A stretch of DNA of 32,518 nt from Methylococcaceae bacterium (GTDB lineage: Bacteria > Pseudomonadota > Gammaproteobacteria > Methylococcales > Methylomonadaceae). The notes beneath the pieces were generated by a model. That model ran no database searches. It was not told where the DNA came from and was given only the letters and a program-made list of their open reading frames with translations. The stretch spans positions 1 to 32,518 of the forward strand of contig BJHG01000019.1 in the NCBI GenBank assembly GCA_014191975.1, given 5' to 3'. Shown here piece after piece: positions 19,064 to 25,819 of this stretch. Positions within the stretch are counted from its first letter, which is position 1, and every line of letters starts with the position of its first letter. The translations under genes were made by a program, and so were the position numbers.

Positions 19064-19606
19064 ATGAAAACTCCCCGATTAGCTTGGGCGATGACTGGCT
19101 CAGGACATTACATTACCGAATGCGTTGAATTTTTATTGACGCTTGAAAACGTCGATTTATACATCAGCCAAGCAGGCGAAGAAGTTCTAAAAATGTACGG
19201 CGTTTCACTCAGTGATTTGCGCGAAAAAATGCCTGTTTATCGCGACAAAACCGCCTCCTGTCCACCCGTTGGACACTTTTACAAAGGCTATTACCACACG
19301 TTTGTTCTCGCGCCCGCGACTTCTAACACGATTGCAAAATGCGTGTTAGGCATCGCCGATTCTCTCGTTACCAATCTATATTCACAAGCTGGAAAATGCC
19401 GCGTGCCAAGCATCGTTTATCCGTGCGACATTGCGCCCGAAATGGAAACCACCGCTCCGAGTGGGAAAGTCATGGTTTATCCCCGAAAAATTGATTTAGA
19501 TGGCACAGAAAAAATTCGTCAATTTGAATATACCACCGTTGTCGAAAGCGTTGACGCCCTGATTTCAACTGTTCAGGAACGCTTAACCACTTTAAAAAAC
19601 CAATGA
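19064..19606 (+). CDS. afpA: AfpA/DmrB-like flavoprotein of H4MPT biosynthesis
   Basis: This 180-residue flavoprotein of the Dfp/UbiX-like fold has an FMN-binding start AWAMTGSGHYITE, an internal LAPATSNTIAKCVLGIADSL and a cysteine-rich YPCDIAPE. It resembles archaeal-type flavoproteins annotated as AfpA or dihydromethanopterin reductase (acceptor), which in methylotrophic bacteria lie in H4MPT gene clusters. It would reduce dihydromethanopterin or a related intermediate. Genes for the same pathway follow at 23831, 25820 and 26362, but 4.2 kb of foreign genes lie between. Its TGA overlaps the ATG of the next frame. No strong Shine-Dalgarno is visible. Confidence 0.72.
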   Translation: MKTPRLAWAMTGSGHYITECVEFLLTLENVDLYISQAGEEVLKMYGVSLSDLREKMPVYRDKTASCPPVGHFYKGYYHTFVLAPATSNTIAKCVLGIADSLVTNLYSQAGKCRVPSIVYPCDIAPEMETTAPSGKVMVYPRKIDLDGTEKIRQFEYTTVVESVDALISTVQERLTTLKNQ

Positions 19607-19684
19607 CTACAATCAGCATCGACACCCAACGCGACCGCGCCGCAAAATTCGCAAAACAATTTGAAACCGCCAGTTATGAAATGG
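19603..19684 (+). repeat. MmeI-like gene head, copy 1 of 2
   Basis: These are the first 82 bases of the MmeI-like head. They match 23074-23155 at 73 of 82 positions, same strand, and both copies start in an ATGA overlap with the preceding gene's stop. Most differences are at third codon positions, which suggests two related genes that diverged under protein-level constraint rather than a recent duplication. Confidence 0.85.
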
Positions 19685-20298
19685 GACAGGCACAACGATT
19701 TGTCACCGATTTTTGTGAAATTTTCGGGATTGACCACCGCCGTTTGTTAGATTTTGAAACACGGGTAAAAAAATCAGGCGGCAAACGCGGACGAATCGAC
19801 GCATTTATTCCGAGCTTGTTACTGGTTGAAATGAAATCAGCAGGCGAAGATTTAGACAAAGCCTACGCGCAGGCAACCGAGTATTTTCACGGCTTGAAAA
19901 ATGAAGAATTGCCGCGCTCCGTGTTGGTGAGCGACTTTCAAAACTTGCATCTTTATAACCTCGAAACTCACACCGAACCCGTAAAAATCAAACTCGCAGA
20001 CTTAGCCCAGAAAATTGACCATTTTCAATTTTTAGCAGGCTACGAACGGATTGCGATTGAAAACCAGCAGAAAATAATTTGTACGACAATTGATTTGTTT
20101 GCAGGCATTGGCGGCATTCGTTTAGGTTTTGAATCTCAACGCTGTAAAAACGTTTTTTCTTCCGAGTGGGACAAAGACACTCAAAAAATGTACCAAGAAA
20201 ATTTTGGTGAAATGCCACACGGCGACATCAATTTTATTGAACCTAACGACATCCCAGATCACGATATTTTATTAGCAGGCTTTTATGGAAATTACTAA
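19603..20298 (+). pseudogene. Hybrid: MmeI-type nuclease head fused to truncated C5-cytosine methyltransferase
   Basis: The 231-residue frame joins two unrelated pieces. Residues 1 to about 155 match the N-terminal nuclease domain of type IIL (MmeI-like) restriction-modification enzymes, including the catalytic D66, E76 and K78 (GRIDAF, LVEMKSAG) with the same spacing as MmeI D70/E80/K82, and the domain end HFQFLAGYE. From about residue 160 it switches to the start of a Dcm-type methyltransferase: SAM motif I DLFAGIGG (164-171), motif II EWD and DHDILLAGF. It breaks off exactly where motif IV PCQPFS should follow, ending in YGNY. All catalytic and target-recognition methyltransferase parts are missing. 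The ATG overlaps the afpA stop (ATGA). The nuclease core could still fold; methylation cannot occur. Confidence 0.8.
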
Positions 20299-21040
20299 TA
20301 GAGATAAGGCTGTTCTTATTGGTTTATATCTTTCAAAATTTGACATTGAAGGGCTTAAAAATTTTGGTTTTTCTAGTTTTACCGAAGCATTCAATACATT
20401 TGGCTATGCTATTGGAGTTAAGCCTGCATCATTGAAGAATTATCGAGATGAATTTGATCCTTTGTTTCCAAATCCAAGAAAAGGTTGGCATAAAAGAGAA
20501 ATTAGAGATTATTGTAAAAGTTGTTACCACAAATATAAAGACTGGCAGCTAAATACTTTTTCTGAATTTATTAAATGTATTGTTTATCCTCACTACGAAA
20601 CCCAAATATTTGCTGAAAGAATTTTTTATGATCACGAAAAAATAGAACAAACTACATTTGCAAAAAGATTAGCAACAGGGCAAGCCGCAGAACAATACTT
20701 TAGAGATGTCTATAATAAAATTCCCATTTTTGAAGATTTTATTTTGGAAGATACAACTAAACTTGGATGCGGGTTTGACTTTAAGTTACATTCAAATGCA
20801 AGTGATAAATTCCTTGCCATTGAGGTAAAAGGCATAAATGGTTCGTCTGGCAATATTATGCTAACTGAAAAAGAACTTAAAATTGTAAATTATCTAAAAG
20901 ATAATTACTACGTTTTCGTTGTAAAGAATTTTGTTGATAAACCAGAGCATATTTATTTTCAAGATCCTCTAAATTGCACTTTAAAATTTGAAAAAACGGA
21001 AAGCAAAATAATTCAGATAAATTACAGCGCAAAAATTTAA
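20285..21040 (+). CDS. DUF3883 / PD-(D/E)XK nuclease-like protein, probable restriction endonuclease
   Basis: The product is 251 residues. The N-terminal half (1-120) is helical and rich in aromatic and charged residues and is not recognised. The C-terminal half has GCGFDFKLH and LAIEVKGINGSSGNIMLTEKE, giving D165, E180 and K182 as a PD-(D/E)XK nuclease site, with the pattern of DUF3883 domains found in restriction-linked proteins. The ATG lies 14 bases inside the 3' end of the broken methyltransferase frame. Its base composition is visibly more A/T-rich than the flanking metabolic genes, which suggests transfer. Its expected partner would be a methyltransferase, here only the truncated C5 enzyme. 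Confidence 0.65.
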   Translation: MEITNRDKAVLIGLYLSKFDIEGLKNFGFSSFTEAFNTFGYAIGVKPASLKNYRDEFDPLFPNPRKGWHKREIRDYCKSCYHKYKDWQLNTFSEFIKCIVYPHYETQIFAERIFYDHEKIEQTTFAKRLATGQAAEQYFRDVYNKIPIFEDFILEDTTKLGCGFDFKLHSNASDKFLAIEVKGINGSSGNIMLTEKELKIVNYLKDNYYVFVVKNFVDKPEHIYFQDPLNCTLKFEKTESKIIQINYSAKI

Positions 21041-21043
21041 CAA

Positions 21044-21253
21044 ATGAAAATATATAAAATTAGTAAGCCGATAATAACAACATTATGGGTTGAATGTGGT
21101 TCAGAAGTTGAAGCAATGAATTGGGCAAATAAAATTGTAGCGACAATTGAAGATGAAAATGGAGTGTTTATTTCCTCGAATGCAATTCGCTATTTTGAAG
21201 CAGAAGCAATTGATTCAGAAGTAAAAATTTTGGAAATTACAGATGAAGCCTGA
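21044..21253 (+). CDS. Small hypothetical protein before the HaeII-like gene
   Basis: This acidic 69-residue protein is not recognised. It is tightly packed, three bases after the DUF3883 gene and overlapping the HaeII-like gene by 11 bases, so it is likely co-translated with them. It has no signal peptide or membrane segment. The composition (many Glu, Ile, Ala) and size would suit a small accessory or control protein, but no helix-turn-helix is visible. Confidence 0.5.
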   Translation: MKIYKISKPIITTLWVECGSEVEAMNWANKIVATIEDENGVFISSNAIRYFEAEAIDSEVKILEITDEA

Positions 21254-22196
21254 AACTATGCTTTCAGATTTGACGACTTATCGCACAAAATCAAAAAAGT
21301 GGCGGGATGTAATTTGTATTCAATTTTTAGGTCGTACAAGTACATCGTCGGCACGTTATCAAGATGATATTTTTAACGATAATGCCGTGCCACCAGCTGT
21401 TTTAGCAATCCTAGGTCAAGAAAATAGAGATACAAATGGGATTGTTGAAGCCTATGTTTATCGAAAATTTTTACAACGTTTTAGCCAAATGTCTACAGGG
21501 TTAGATTATTGCGTCACACACGACAAAACAAATTTTCAGCTAGACGAATTTTTGGCGATGTTCTGGCATGAACCTGGATTGCGCCGAAGCATAGATAAAG
21601 TTTATGAAATCATTGTTTATGTGTTATTTGCCGTTTTGGTTGAAGCTCTTGAAGTTTCTGTTGAAGTCAGTATGAATCCTAATAAAACCGATATTCTCAA
21701 CGAATTTGCTGATTTTGCGAAAAGCGTTATTCAACTTACACCTGAACAAACCACAATAAATCTTAAAGCCAGAATAAACCGTGTTGGCGTGACGAATGCG
21801 GCTGATCGTGGGCTTGATATGTGGGCAAATTTTGGTTTAGCGATTCAAATTAAACATCTTTCTTTAACTGAAGAATTAGCTGAAAACATTGTTTCGTCAG
21901 TGTCAACTGACCGTATTGTCATTGTTTGTAAAGATACAGAACAAAAAATAATCGTTTCGTTGTTAAATCAAATGGGCTGGAAATCAAAAATTCAAAGCAT
22001 CGTTACTGAAAGTGATTTGTTGAGATGGTACGAAAAATCCTTGCGAGGCAAATTTTCTAATTCGGTTGGTAATGCTGTGTTGAAAAAACTATCAGACGAA
22101 ATACAAGTTGAATTCCCAACAACCGACAAAAAAGAATTTCTGCAATTTATCGAAAAACGTGGTTATGACAAACTGACTAACGAAAGTTGGAAATGA
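21243..22196 (+). CDS. HaeII-family type II restriction endonuclease
   Basis: This 317-residue protein resembles the HaeII endonuclease family, recognised by RDVICIQFLGRTSTSSARYQ near the N-terminus and by a C-terminal core LDMWANFGLAIQIKHLSLTEELAE, in which D...QIK could be the metal-binding nuclease signature, followed by DRIVIVCKDTEQ and QMGWKSKIQSIVTE. HaeII itself cuts RGCGCY; specificity here is not readable. A later ATG at 21258 is a possible alternative start. No intact cytosine methyltransferase that could protect the host is found in the window. The TGA overlaps the ATG of an MmeI-like tail remnant. Confidence 0.75.
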   Translation: MKPETMLSDLTTYRTKSKKWRDVICIQFLGRTSTSSARYQDDIFNDNAVPPAVLAILGQENRDTNGIVEAYVYRKFLQRFSQMSTGLDYCVTHDKTNFQLDEFLAMFWHEPGLRRSIDKVYEIIVYVLFAVLVEALEVSVEVSMNPNKTDILNEFADFAKSVIQLTPEQTTINLKARINRVGVTNAADRGLDMWANFGLAIQIKHLSLTEELAENIVSSVSTDRIVIVCKDTEQKIIVSLLNQMGWKSKIQSIVTESDLLRWYEKSLRGKFSNSVGNAVLKKLSDEIQVEFPTTDKKEFLQFIEKRGYDKLTNESWK

Positions 22197-22312
22197 AAAA
22201 GGACGACGCGACACGGGTGGCGTTTTTGTTTGAGAAATATCAGGAATTGGTTGCGCCGTTGGTGGAGGTTGAGAAGGTGAAAAAAATGGGACGGAAAAGT
22301 TCGGTGATTTAA
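22193..22312 (+). pseudogene. MmeI-like C-terminal remnant (tail 1)
   Basis: A 39-codon frame starting ATG in the HaeII-like stop (ATGA) reads MKKDDATRVAFLFEKYQELV then a Lys-rich end. The RVAFLFEKYQ motif with a basic tail is how MmeI-type restriction-modification proteins end. With the head at 19603 it brackets the methyltransferase-fragment/DUF3883/HaeII block, as if this block replaced the middle of an MmeI-like gene. Confidence 0.65.
22228..22284 (+). repeat. MmeI-like gene tail, copy 1 of 3
   Basis: These 57 bases match 23760-23813 with two substitutions and one 3-base gap. An inner 27 bases (22247-22273) are identical to 23159-23185. All copies are on the + strand and, read in the same frame, encode LVAPLV and a Lys-rich end. 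Confidence 0.9.
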
Positions 22313-22394
22313 ACAAGCTAATCAATCAAACTGTCATTCATCTGGCGGTTTTTTTATTCTTTAAATATGGAAAATTTTTCTATATCATTCACCA

Positions 22395-22628
22395 ATGACA
22401 ACAAAACAACGCTTCCGTAATAAATACACACTCCAAGTTAGAGAACGCGACCACAATCCGCCACATGTTCATTTTTATGGTGCGGGTTATGACGTAATAA
22501 TTCTCCTTGAATCACTTGAATTTAGTGGAAATTTTCCATCAAATACAATTCAAAACGAAGTGATGGCATGGGTTGGTGAAAATCAAAATGAACTTTTTAA
22601 GGAATGGTATCTATGGCACACGAAATGA
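22395..22628 (+). CDS. DUF4160 protein, putative toxin-antitoxin component
   Basis: This 77-residue protein has the DUF4160 pattern: RERDHNPPHVHFYGAGYDVII followed by the W...N...L...W end. DUF4160 genes are commonly paired with DUF2442 genes and are suspected type II toxin-antitoxin partners; activity is unproven. It overlaps the downstream gene by 16 bases. It lies between tail 1 and head 2 of the MmeI remnants. No strong Shine-Dalgarno precedes this ATG. Confidence 0.72.
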   Translation: MTTKQRFRNKYTLQVRERDHNPPHVHFYGAGYDVIILLESLEFSGNFPSNTIQNEVMAWVGENQNELFKEWYLWHTK

Positions 22629-23077
22629 AACGTCCTCGATTTAAATCAGTTGAGGTATTAGAGGATTTTAAAATTCGAGCAACATTTATCAATGACAGTA
22701 TTTTTACCATTGATTTCAAACCATTTTTTGCAGAATCGCCGCGATTACGTGAATTGCTTGGCAAACAAACCGTATTTGAAAAAGCGGCAATCATTGAAGG
22801 CGAAGGTTGGGCGGTGGAATGGCAAGATTTAGATATTCAAATTGGCGCGGATACACTTTGGTTAGACGCACAAGCACAAAATGCAACTGATGAAAATACG
22901 AAAATTTTTGCAACGTGGCGGGCGCGTAACGGTTTATCGCTTGCTGAGGCGGCGAAAGCGTTAGGCATGACTTCACGCACGATGAGTGCTTATGGAACAG
23001 GACAACGCCCAGTTCCGCGTTATATTGCGCTTGCTTGTAAAGGTTGGGAAGCTGAAAAAAAATCCCTTAGCGTATGA
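22613..23077 (+). CDS. DUF2442 protein with C-terminal XRE-type helix-turn-helix
   Basis: The product is 154 residues from ATG 22613, chosen because AAGGA (22599-22603) lies nine bases upstream; ATGs at 22604 and 22625 are less well spaced. Residues about 8-80 form a DUF2442 domain (PRFKSVEVLEDFKIRATFIN, LRELLGKQTVFEKA). Residues about 105-145 form an XRE-like HTH (RARNGLSLAEAAKALGMTSRTMS). It probably acts as the DNA-binding antitoxin/autoregulator of the DUF4160 pair. Its TGA overlaps the ATG of MmeI head 2. Confidence 0.72.
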   Translation: MAHEMKRPRFKSVEVLEDFKIRATFINDSIFTIDFKPFFAESPRLRELLGKQTVFEKAAIIEGEGWAVEWQDLDIQIGADTLWLDAQAQNATDENTKIFATWRARNGLSLAEAAKALGMTSRTMSAYGTGQRPVPRYIALACKGWEAEKKSLSV

Positions 23078-23155
23078 CCACAATCAGCCTCGACACTCAA
23101 CGCAACCGTGCCACAAAATTCGCCAAACAATTTGAAATCGCTAGTTATGAAATGG
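23074..23155 (+). repeat. MmeI-like gene head, copy 2 of 2
   Basis: This direct copy of 19603-19684 (73 of 82 bases identical) lacks the downstream nuclease-encoding part present after copy 1. Confidence 0.85.
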
Positions 23156-23224
23156 ACGTTGGTTGCGCCGTTGGTGGAGGTTGAGCAAATTACAAAAACT
23201 AAAAAATCGAAGGTGAAAAAATGA
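23074..23224 (+). pseudogene. Collapsed MmeI-like gene: head 2 joined to tail 2
   Basis: Bases 23074-23155 encode a second MmeI-like N-terminus (MTTISLDTQRNRATKFAKQF...). After ATGG the sequence jumps to tail sequence (23159-23185, identical to 22247-22273) and continues in the tail frame as LVAPLVEVEQITKTKKSKVKK to a TGA at 23222-23224. Head and tail are in different frames, so the head frame stops early, at a TGA at 23182-23184. This is a whole gene of probably about 900 codons reduced to about 150 bases by one internal deletion. It begins in the DUF2442 stop (ATGA) and ends in the next gene's start (ATGA). Confidence 0.8.
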
Positions 23225-23430
23225 GCTACGCAATTGAGCAACAAGAATGGCAAAATTTGCCAGAACACGCACAACGTGAAATTTATGATTTTTTTCTGTT
23301 CATAAAACAACGTTATGCAACGCCAACCCAACCCGAAAATGAACTAAGCGAATTAACGGCTTTTTCAAATCACAGTGCGAATCTTGTTGAAGAATGGGCG
23401 AGTGAAAAAGAGGACGAAATATGGACATAA
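23221..23430 (+). CDS. DUF2281-like putative antitoxin
   Basis: This 69-residue acidic protein has the pattern LPEHAQREIYDFFLFIKQRY, typical of DUF2281/antitoxin-like helices in which a leucine-rich start (LPEE...EVLDFIEFLK in other family members) precedes a variable tail. It overlaps the following PemK/MazF-like gene by 10 bases, the order expected of antitoxin before toxin. Its ATG overlaps the stop of tail 2. Confidence 0.62.
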   Translation: MSYAIEQQEWQNLPEHAQREIYDFFLFIKQRYATPTQPENELSELTAFSNHSANLVEEWASEKEDEIWT

Positions 23431-23765
23431 AAACCGCAGACGTTGTGTTGTGCGAGTTTTATTTTAGCGATTTGAAAGCGAGTAAAAATCGTCCTGTTTT
23501 GGTATTAAAAAATAATTTGCCTTACGATGATTTCGTCGGTTTGCCGATTAGTAGCCAGCTGGACAAGTTGCACGAAGGCGAAGTTGAGATTGATAATTCG
23601 ATGTTTCAATTTGGTGGTATTCCAAAAAAATCGAAAATAATTATTCGGAAGCCGTTTGTGATTTCAAAAAATGTGGTGATTAAAAAATACGGTTCACTCA
23701 ATCAAAGCGATTTTGAAAAGTATCATCGATTATTTTGTCAGTATTTCGGTTGTGACTGCGTTTGA
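23421..23765 (+). CDS. PemK/MazF-like toxin
   Basis: This 114-residue protein has the MazF/PemK fold signature: the N-terminal DVVLCEFYFSDLKASKNRPVLVL (G/D-D-V-V...RP-x-LVL), then VGLPISSQ and the C-terminal IRKPFVISKNVVIKKYG. Family members are ribosome-independent mRNA interferases neutralised by the upstream antitoxin. The usual glycine of GDVV is alanine here (TADVV). The last codons and stop are formed at the junction with tail 3 (GTTTGA is shared with the repeat), so the original C-terminus may be altered. Confidence 0.72.
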   Translation: MDIKTADVVLCEFYFSDLKASKNRPVLVLKNNLPYDDFVGLPISSQLDKLHEGEVEIDNSMFQFGGIPKKSKIIIRKPFVISKNVVIKKYGSLNQSDFEKYHRLFCQYFGCDCV

Positions 23766-23817
23766 GAAATATCAGAACTTGGTTGCGCCGTTGGTGGTTG
23801 AGAAGGTGAAAAATTAA
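23760..23817 (+). pseudogene. MmeI-like C-terminal remnant (tail 3)
   Basis: This third copy of the MmeI tail reads FEKYQNLVAPLVVEKVKN and ends in TAA (23815-23817). It matches tail 1 (22228-22284) with two substitutions and a 3-base gap. It has no start and no head; its first bases supply the stop codon of the PemK-like toxin. It marks the right edge of the island, 13 bases before the H4MPT gene at 23831. Confidence 0.8.
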
Positions 23818-23830
23818 ACAAAAGGATTTC

Positions 23831-25216
23831 ATGACAGAACACATTTTATTTTTAACGGGTTCACTCGCTGAAAAACAGTTGCGAAGTATTTTAGAAAAAA
23901 TGCAGCCCGAATTTACTTACACGGTGCATCAATTAGGTCTGAAAGTCTCGGCGTTAATGACTACAGACATGATTGCGCGTCGGCTCACCGATACATTCGG
24001 CGCGACAAAAATCATTCTTCCGGGTCGGTGTCGTGGCGATATAATCGCGCTTTCTGAAAAATTGGGCATTCCTGTCGAACGTGGCACGGAAGAAGTGAAA
24101 GATTTGCCGTTATTTTTTGGTAAGAAAATCCAGATTGTGAATTTAGATAATTACAGCGTGAAAATCTTTGCTGAAATTACCGACGCGCCAAATTTAACCG
24201 TGCTTGAAATTTTGAATCGTGCCGCCTATTATCGAAGGAATGGCGCGGATGTGATTGATTTGGGGTGTTTACCGAGTACGCCATTTCCGCACATGGAAGA
24301 CGCGATTTCTGCGTTAAAACAAGCGGGTTTTTTGGTGAGTTTGGATTCGCTCGACACTGTGGATTTATTGCGAGGCGGCAAGGCTGGCGCGGATTATTTG
24401 TTGAGTTTGCATGAATCTACGATGTGGATTGCGGACGAAGTGAACGCCACGCCGATTATTATTCCCGAAACGCATACCGATTTAGACTCGCTCGATCGGG
24501 CGATTAAAATCATGCAGGCGAAAAACCGTCCATTTGTCGTTGACCCAATTTTAGACCCGATTCATTTTGGTTTTACCGCGTCGATTGTGCGTTATCACGA
24601 AGTTCGAAAAAATCATCCCGACGTAGAAATGATGATGGGTGTGGGCAATATTACTGAATTGACACACGCCGACACCGCTGGCATGAATGCGATATTGATG
24701 GGAATGTGTTCGGAGTTGAATATCAATCATATTTTAGCGACTGAAGTCAGCAATCATGCGGCGCGAGCGATAAAAGAAGCGGATTTAGCGCGGCGCATTA
24801 TGTTTGCCGCCAAAGAACATGACACGTTGCCAAAACATATCAATTCGGGTTTGATGGCGTTGCACGAACCCGCCGCTTTTCCATATTCGTTGGATGAAAT
24901 TCAAGAACTCGCGGCGCAAATAAAAGATCCGAGTTATCGCATTCAAATCAGTGAAAACGCCGTGCATATTTTTAATCGTGACGGTTTTCACAGCGCGACC
25001 GATCCGTTTGAATTATTCCCAAAGTTAGGCGTTGAAAACGATGGCGGTCATGCGTTTTATTTGGGTGTGGAATTGGCACGTGCTGAAATTGCCCAAAAAT
25101 TAGGCAAGCGTTTTAATCAAGATCAATCGTTGGATTGGGGTTGCGCGGTGGATTCAACAGAATCTGAAATCGATTTGCACACCTTCAAACCCGCTGGAAC
25201 TACATTAAAAAAATGA
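23831..25216 (+). CDS. DUF6513 dihydropteroate-synthase-like protein of H4MPT biosynthesis
   Basis: The product is 461 residues. The N-terminal about 110 residues form the DUF6513 domain (ILFLTGSLAEKQLRSILEKM, ILPGRCRGD). A TIM-barrel pterin-binding (dihydropteroate-synthase-like) domain follows, with GADVIDLGCLPSTPFP, LVSLDSLD, VVDPILDPIHFGF and MMMGVGNITELTHADTAGMNA. Such proteins occur almost only in H4MPT-producing bacteria and archaea, where they are believed to act in pterin-aminobenzoate-type joining or a related step; the exact reaction is not settled. AAAGGA (23821-23826) precedes the ATG. Its TGA overlaps the ATG of the transposase gene that follows. Confidence 0.85.
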   Translation: MTEHILFLTGSLAEKQLRSILEKMQPEFTYTVHQLGLKVSALMTTDMIARRLTDTFGATKIILPGRCRGDIIALSEKLGIPVERGTEEVKDLPLFFGKKIQIVNLDNYSVKIFAEITDAPNLTVLEILNRAAYYRRNGADVIDLGCLPSTPFPHMEDAISALKQAGFLVSLDSLDTVDLLRGGKAGADYLLSLHESTMWIADEVNATPIIIPETHTDLDSLDRAIKIMQAKNRPFVVDPILDPIHFGFTASIVRYHEVRKNHPDVEMMMGVGNITELTHADTAGMNAILMGMCSELNINHILATEVSNHAARAIKEADLARRIMFAAKEHDTLPKHINSGLMALHEPAAFPYSLDEIQELAAQIKDPSYRIQISENAVHIFNRDGFHSATDPFELFPKLGVENDGGHAFYLGVELARAEIAQKLGKRFNQDQSLDWGCAVDSTESEIDLHTFKPAGTTLKK

Positions 25217-25809
25217 ATACGCTACCGCAACGCAGTTCAATACGTTTACGTCATTATGATTATTCGCAGGCGGGTTTCTATTTTGTTACGATTTGTACGC
25301 ACGAAAAACAGGCGTTATTTGGTGAAATTATCACTGGGGAAATGCGTTTAAACCTTGCGGGAATCATTGCACAATCGGAATGGCATAAAACGGGGTTGAT
25401 GCGTGAAAAAATTATTTTGCATGATTTTGTGGTGATGCCAAATCATGTTCATGGAATTATCGAAATTGTGAATTTAAACGATATAACCTCCGCCAATTAT
25501 CCAAATGTAGGGGCGCACTGCGTGCGCCCGCATAACGACAGCATTCACGACGACGACAATTCCGTCTATTATCCAAATTCTGTTATTGGTGGGCGCACGC
25601 AGTGCGCCCCTGCGCTGGGTTTTGTGATTCAAGGTTATAAAGCCGCTGTCACAAAACAAATCAATTTGCTGTGTGGTGTTACAGGTCAAAAAATCTGGCA
25701 ACGTAATTACCATGAACACGTTATTCGCAACGAAGCCTCTTACCTAAAAATTGCCGAATATGTTCAAACCAATCCGTTAAAATGGCACGACGACCGTTAC
25801 CACTTCTAA
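25213..25809 (+). mobile_element. REP-associated tyrosine transposase (TnpA-REP, Y1 family)
   Basis: This 198-residue single-domain HUH transposase has FYFVTICTHEKQALFG near the N-terminus, the HUH metal motif MPNHVHGII (H78, H80), and YHEHVIRNEASYLKIAEYVQTNP, with Tyr183 the likely nucleophile (Tyr177 is an alternative). Family members act on REP/BIME hairpins and are usually single-copy, domesticated genes. The ATG overlaps the DUF6513 stop (ATGA). The segment about 90-135 is unusual: it contains the translation of two REP-like hairpins (GAHCVRP and GRTQCAP). The gene lies between two H4MPT genes on the same strand. Confidence 0.88.
25510..25610. repeat. Inverted pair of REP-like hairpins inside the transposase gene
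   Basis: The 20 bases at 25510-25529 are the exact reverse complement of 25591-25610. Each arm is itself a hairpin: an 8-bp stem GGGCGCAC/GTGCGCCC with a 3-base loop (25511-25529 and 25591-25609). This is the layout of a BIME (two REPs in opposite orientation), 61 bases apart, here in frame within the coding sequence. The arms are far more G/C-rich than the surroundings. Confidence 0.85.
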
Positions 25810-25819
25810 CTTTATTATC

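Noticed and set aside
22313-22394. Terminator after tail 1
   Set aside because: A T-run is present (GGTTTTTTT) but only a weak 5-bp stem with a large loop precedes it.
25474-25719. Minus-strand frame across the REP hairpins
   Set aside because: It is the shadow of the transposase gene; the inverted repeat keeps both strands open.
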